Notes under the pieces: model-generated
Told to the model about the DNA's origin: nothing
Database searches by the model: none
What the model saw: the letters and a program-made list of their open reading frames with translations, nothing else
Origin: Acidobacteriota bacterium
Lineage (GTDB): Bacteria > Acidobacteriota > Terriglobia > UBA7540
DNA length: 64,000 nt
Direction of reading: 5' to 3'
NCBI GenBank assembly: GCA_902812415.1
Contig: CADDZJ010000008.1
Location: 1-64,000, forward strand
Translations under genes and position numbers: made by a program
Shown here: in pieces, positions 60,310 to 64,000 of the stretch
Layout of the letters: every line of letters starts with the position of its first letter
How positions within the stretch are numbered: the stretch's first letter is position 1

Positions 60310-61533
60310 ATGCCCATTTCGACCCAGAAACCCCGCAACCCGCGCTCTATTTTCTGGCGGCTGTGCCTGCGCTCGCTCCAGGTGAAACGCCCCCAAGCAG
60401 CCTTGGGCATTGGCTCGCTCATGGTGGGCGCGGCTGTGTGTTCGCTGCTGCTCAATCTTTACGGCGGCGTTCAGCGCAAGATGACGGAATCGTTCAGCGC
60501 GTTTGGCGCAAACGTCATCCTGGCCTCACGGGAAGCTGCCGCGCATTCAAGTGATCTGCCGACCGTCATGCCGGAACCTTCGCCGCAGCGTCTTGAAGCC
60601 TTGCGCCGAGAGCAACCTTCCATCCTCACCGTTCCCGTGCTCTATGTCATCATGCGGCTTAACTCGCTCGCCCCGGATTCCCGTCTTCCTGAGGGAGAAG
60701 AAGTGGTGGCGGTGGGCACAAAGCTGGATGCGATCTCGGCCATGAATCCCAACTGGCGCTTCCAGAGCCTGAGCCAGGACTTAGGACCGCGCGATTGCAC
60801 CGTGGGCATTCATCTGGCCGAAGTTATGCAATTCCATTTGGGCGATCTCCTCCGGTTGCAAACCCTCGAAAAGGGTTCCGGGCAGGATCAACCCGCGCGA
60901 GAAACCTTCCGCATTGCAACAATTGTTTCGACGGGCGCCTCGGAAGATGATCAGGTTTTTGTTCCGCTCCCAGCCTTACAGCAAATGGCAGGATTGGAAG
61001 GGAAAGTGAGCGTAATAGAATTGCGCGTGCCCGGGGACGTTAAAACCATTGAAAGCGCAGTTCGCCAGCTTGCGAAGTTGTTTCCGGAAATGGACGCGCG
61101 GCCCGTGCGGCAGATCGTATATTCTGAAGCGAAGGTCCTCGGCACCGTCAGCCGCTTGATGCTGGCGCTCACGGCTCTGATCCTTACCATCATTGCCTTG
61201 TGTGTGGCGTCCACGATGACGGCCATTGTCCTCGAGCGTCGCAAGGATATCGCCGTGATGAAAGCGCTCGGGGCAAGCAACCGCGCGGTGATGGAGATCT
61301 TCGTAAGCGAGGGCGTGGCGCTGGGATTGATTGGCGGCTTGGCCGGCTTCTTTGTGGGCGCGCTGTTCGCCCGGGAGATTGCATTGCGGCTATTCGAAGT
61401 GGCGCTTGCGCCGAGTTGGTGGGTGTTTCCGGTGGTGTGCCTGTCAACCATCATTCTGGCGGTCGTCGCCACGCTCTTTCCGGTGCGCGTTGTGCGACGC
61501 ATCCAGCCAGCCGTTGTGTTGAAGGGAGCTTGA
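60310..61533 (+). CDS. FtsX-family ABC permease (2) of the iron-linked transporter
   Basis: A 407-residue paralogue of the first permease (FWRLCLRSLQVKRPQAALGI, one N-terminal helix, a periplasmic domain, then MLALTALILTIIALCVASTM, TAIVLERRKDIAVMKALGAS and a final RIQPAVVLKGA). The two would form a heterodimer. Start at 60310; no strong Shine-Dalgarno. The periplasmic domain differs between the two, consistent with binding a small asymmetric partner or metal-loaded protein. Confidence 0.9.
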   Translation: MPISTQKPRNPRSIFWRLCLRSLQVKRPQAALGIGSLMVGAAVCSLLLNLYGGVQRKMTESFSAFGANVILASREAAAHSSDLPTVMPEPSPQRLEALRREQPSILTVPVLYVIMRLNSLAPDSRLPEGEEVVAVGTKLDAISAMNPNWRFQSLSQDLGPRDCTVGIHLAEVMQFHLGDLLRLQTLEKGSGQDQPARETFRIATIVSTGASEDDQVFVPLPALQQMAGLEGKVSVIELRVPGDVKTIESAVRQLAKLFPEMDARPVRQIVYSEAKVLGTVSRLMLALTALILTIIALCVASTMTAIVLERRKDIAVMKALGASNRAVMEIFVSEGVALGLIGGLAGFFVGALFAREIALRLFEVALAPSWWVFPVVCLSTIILAVVATLFPVRVVRRIQPAVVLKGA

Positions 61534-61583
61534 CGGATTCCATCAGGCGCTTGTGAATTGCAGTTCAGCAGGAGTCTAACACG

Positions 61584-62660
61584 TTGCCTTTTATCAACGT
61601 TCAAGGACTGACGAAGCAATACGGGTCATCCATCTACGCGTTGCATGATGTCTCGCTCGCGGTCGAGCGGGGCGAGTGGGTAGCAGTGATGGGGCCATCC
61701 GGCTCCGGCAAGTCCACGCTGCTCAATATCCTGGGCTGCCTGGATTCTCCCACTCAGGGCGAGATTATCATCGACGGCCAGAAACTCAGCCATCTTTCCA
61801 AGGTTGATCTGGCGCGATTTCGCGCTGAAAAATTGGGATTCATCTTTCAGCAGTTTCATCTGGTTCCCTACCTGACGGCAATCGAAAATGTGATGCTGGC
61901 GCAATACTTCCATAGCCTTGCGGAAGAGAAAGAGGCCGCCGAAGCGCTACGGCGCGTGGGATTGGGTAACCGCCTGCACCACCTTCCTTCTCAGCTTTCC
62001 GGCGGCGAACAGCAGCGGGTATGTGTGGCGCGCGCGCTCATCAATCAACCCAACCTGATTCTGGCGGACGAACCCACCGGCAACCTCGACGAAGTCAACG
62101 AGGCGCTGGTGATGGGCCTGCTGGCCGATTTGCACCGCGAGGGACACACCATCCTGATGGTGACGCACGATCCGGAAATTGGCCGCATGGCCGAGCGCCG
62201 CGTGAATCTTCACCACGGCAGGCTCACGGAAGTCTCTGCCGCTCCGATCCAGGAAGATCTTCTCGTGGACAATCTGCTCCAGGCTGTCTGGAGGGCGGAG
62301 GAGGCTGCCGGAGAGAGATTTCTCCCTGCGGACAGGCTGCGGGAATTTATGACCAATCGTGCCACTTTCCTGCTGATGGCGAAGGAAGGTTCGATCAGTC
62401 TGGAGGGCGGGTTGATCTCCCTGACGCCCTCGGGGCAGAGGCGCGCCGACCAGTTGATTCGGCGGCACCGCCTCGCCGAACGATTTTTCTACGAGACCTT
62501 CGGCCTGGATGAAGATCGCCTGCACGAGAATGCGCTCCGCGTTGAGCCGCTCTGGACCGCGCCCGTCACCGATAAGATTTGCACGTTCCTGAATCACCCT
62601 CGCACCTGCCCGCATGGCGACCCAATTCCCATTGGCGACTGCTGCCTGAAAAGCCAGTAG
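61584..62660 (+). CDS. ABC transporter ATPase fused to a DtxR/MntR-like metal-responsive domain
   Basis: A 358-residue protein starting with TTG (GGAG nine bases upstream). Residues 1-220 are a full MacB/LolD-type ATPase: Walker A GPSGSGKST (37-45), signature LSGGEQQR (138-145), Walker B and D-loop [12 protein letters not shown] (158-169), His195. Residues 221-358 match DtxR/MntR regulators: a winged-helix part (LLQAVWRAEEAAGERFLPAD onward, LISLTPSGQRRADQL) and a dimerisation/metal domain (RRHRLAERFFYETFGLDEDR, LHENALRVEPLW, TCPHGDPIPIGDCC). Relative to IdeR, the ancillary metal residues His79, Glu83 and His98 are kept (His295, Glu299, His314) and Glu105 is Glu321, but Cys102 and His106 are replaced (Leu318, Pro322). 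Likely couples metal status to transport. Confidence 0.88.
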   Translation: MPFINVQGLTKQYGSSIYALHDVSLAVERGEWVAVMGPSGSGKSTLLNILGCLDSPTQGEIIIDGQKLSHLSKVDLARFRAEKLGFIFQQFHLVPYLTAIENVMLAQYFHSLAEEKEAAEALRRVGLGNRLHHLPSQLSGGEQQRVCVARALINQPNLILADEPTGNLDEVNEALVMGLLADLHREGHTILMVTHDPEIGRMAERRVNLHHGRLTEVSAAPIQEDLLVDNLLQAVWRAEEAAGERFLPADRLREFMTNRATFLLMAKEGSISLEGGLISLTPSGQRRADQLIRRHRLAERFFYETFGLDEDRLHENALRVEPLWTAPVTDKICTFLNHPRTCPHGDPIPIGDCCLKSQ

Positions 62661-64000
62661 TTACTGTTTCTGCCTACTGCCTTCTGCCTTCCCTGCCCCC
62701 GCAGTGGTCTGCCAGCTCTGATGCTGGTCAAGTGGCCATGCTCGAATTCAAGCTGGCCGTTTACAAAGACGTATTCAATGCCTTGCGAGAGGCTTGCAGG
62801 ATGCAAATAGGTTGCAGTGTCTTTGATCTCTGTGGATTTAAAAATCGTAATATCCGCATAAAAGCCGGTCTTCAACAGGCCACGACCGGTAAGATGTTCG
62901 CGATTTGCGGGCAGGCTGGTGACTTTGCGGATGGCATCCTCCAGGCGAAGCAAGCGCTTTTCCCGCACGTAGTAACCCAAGAAACGCGGCATCGATCCCC
63001 ACGCGCGCGGATGATCGTGCGGCTCATAAAGAAGCCCATCCAGATTGGTTTCCTGCGCGTCAAGTCCGATGCTGGTCCAGGGCTGCTTAAGACCGTATTC
63101 CAGATCCTGCTCGCCGGCCAGAAAATAGAGCGCTTCCGTCTGCGCGTTGTCCGCCAACACCAGGTCGAACAAGGCGTCCAGCGGGGACTTGTCTTCGCTA
63201 TGGGCGATCTGTTCGATGCTTTGCCCCTCGTATTTTTTCAGAGCTGGATTCATGACCGATGAAACGACAATGCCCGAGGGTCCACCGCTATCCAGGTAAA
63301 AATTTTCCGAGTCTGGCTGCTCCGTCAGCATTTCGGTCTTGATGCGCTTGCGGATGGCAGGGTCGCGCAATCGCGCGAGCATCTGGTTGAGGCCGCCATT
63401 CGCCACCCAGGTCGGCAGGCAGGAGGAAAGCGACGCGACGCCGGCGAGATAGGGATACATATCCGCCGTCACATCGATGCCTGACTGGCGCGCGGCGTCA
63501 ATTATTCCAACCACTTTCGGCATGGAACCCCAGCGCGACTTTCCACTCACTTTGAGATGAAAGATTTCAACCGGGATGTGGGCTTCGCGCCCAATGCGAA
63601 AGGCTTCGCGGAGCGCGGCCATCTCCGTCGCGCCTTCGCTCCGCATGTGGGTGGCGTAAATGCCGCCATATTGCGCAACCACTTTGGCGAGCGCAATAAT
63701 CTCGTCGGTCTTGGCATAAGAGCCGGGAGGATAGACGAGAGCGGTCGAAAGCCCGAGCGCGCCCTGCTGCATCGCGCGGGCCACAAGATTCTCCATGCGC
63801 GCCAGCTCATTCGCGGTCGGCGCGCGGTCTACGTCTCCCAGCACCGCTTCGCGCACTTGTGCCGCACCCACATAAGTGCCGATATTGAGCGGAATGCCCT
63901 GCCGTTCGAGACGCTGGAAATATTCATCGAGCGTTGTCCAGTCCACGTTCAAGTGATAGTGCTGAAGAAAAGGCTCAAGCGGCGCGAGCGTGAGCGAGTC
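62594..64000 (-). CDS. N-acyl-D-amino-acid deacylase (D-aminoacylase-like amidohydrolase), 5' end outside window
   Basis: The 3' part of a minus-strand gene; the frame is open through base 64000 (DSLTLAPLEPFLQHYHLNVD). Visible amidohydrolase features: GIYATHMRSEGATEMAALRE, VEIFHLKVSGKSRWGSMPKV, IDVTADMYPYLAGVASLSSC, IGLDAQETNLDGLLYEPHDH, and the C-terminal GRGLLKTGFYADITIFKSTE. These match enzymes that hydrolyse N-acyl-D-amino acids (beta-lactam- or peptidoglycan-like substrates). The expected C-terminus is about RAGRPLRGQ; here the frame runs 32 residues further, into the antisense of the ABC-DtxR gene end, so the original stop may be lost. Confidence 0.88.
   Translation of the reverse strand, partial: DSLTLAPLEPFLQHYHLNVDWTTLDEYFQRLERQGIPLNIGTYVGAAQVREAVLGDVDRAPTANELARMENLVARAMQQGALGLSTALVYPPGSYAKTDEIIALAKVVAQYGGIYATHMRSEGATEMAALREAFRIGREAHIPVEIFHLKVSGKSRWGSMPKVVGIIDAARQSGIDVTADMYPYLAGVASLSSCLPTWVANGGLNQMLARLRDPAIRKRIKTEMLTEQPDSENFYLDSGGPSGIVVSSVMNPALKKYEGQSIEQIAHSEDKSPLDALFDLVLADNAQTEALYFLAGEQDLEYGLKQPWTSIGLDAQETNLDGLLYEPHDHPRAWGSMPRFLGYYVREKRLLRLEDAIRKVTSLPANREHLTGRGLLKTGFYADITIFKSTEIKDTATYLHPASLSQGIEYVFVNGQLEFEHGHLTSIRAGRPLRGQGRQKAVGRNSNYWLFRQQSPMGIGSPCGQVRG

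Noticed and set aside
1-64000. CRISPR arrays, tRNA or rRNA genes and transposases
   Set aside because: No regularly spaced repeats, cloverleaf pattern, rRNA-like sequence or transposase-like protein was seen on either strand; a tRNAscan or Rfam search would settle this.

Overview
The window looks like a chromosomal segment from an Acidobacteriota (Terriglobia-like) bacterium, possibly a metagenome-derived genome. The main clue is a VWFA-related protein of the acidobacterial type (54701-55837). An apparently high-50s GC content (judged by eye), an exported TPR protein with a carboxypeptidase-regulatory-like domain, Tat-exported xylose-isomerase-like proteins and several ECF sigma/anti-sigma cassettes also fit. 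No rRNA, tRNA, CRISPR array, prophage or transposase gene was recognised. Both edges cut genes: the guaA 3' end at the left and the 3' part of an N-acyl-D-amino-acid deacylase gene at the right.

Layout. 1-6.4 kb: guaA end, an XRE regulator, an intact ECF sigma / anti-sigma / CpxP-like cassette running into a MacA-MacB-type efflux operon. 7-15 kb: smc, a large exported protein of unknown function and a SurA/PpiC-like lipoprotein. 15.5-20.4 kb (minus strand): an XRE regulator, a DUF4019 protein, a chimeric remnant of a membrane protein joined to a flotillin, and PspA; then a biotin carboxylase/BCCP pair. 20.7-30 kb: a sugar isomerase-like protein, rpsU, a GH78-like enzyme, a YfgM-like TPR protein, ETF-QO, VapBC, a DUF374 acyltransferase and a rhodanese gene with an in-frame TGA. 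30.4-34 kb: aroC-def-fmt-LOG housekeeping cluster. 34-43 kb: TPR protein, fucose-isomerase-like protein, methyltransferase and a YdeP-like molybdopterin oxidoreductase. 43.3-45.3 kb: an ECF sigma / anti-sigma / exported-protein cassette in which all three genes are broken. 45.5-54.5 kb: phosphoesterase and a heat-shock island (dnaK, dnaJ, hspR-like, two related 42-44 aa microproteins, two hsp20 genes and small zinc-ribbon or membrane genes). 54.7-62.7 kb: VWFA protein, Kch-type potassium channel and a four-gene iron-uptake-like operon.

The most unusual items are: (1) an ABC ATPase fused to a DtxR/MntR-like metal-sensing domain, closing an FTR1-DUF2318 / FtsX / FtsX / ATPase operon that resembles the Campylobacter Cj1658-Cj1663 iron system; (2) two homologous microproteins with shared leaders and shared 3' motifs, placed between hspR and hsp20; (3) a rhodanese-like gene whose only interruption is a TGA at a position I expect to be cysteine, followed by a possible SECIS-like hairpin; (4) a completely decayed ECF cassette; (5) a flotillin deletion chimera; (6) three dispersed short repeat families, one a 125-bp MITE-like element present in two inverted copies.

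Coordinates and translations were read directly. Family names come from motif recognition without database searches. No folding, alignment or composition software was run.
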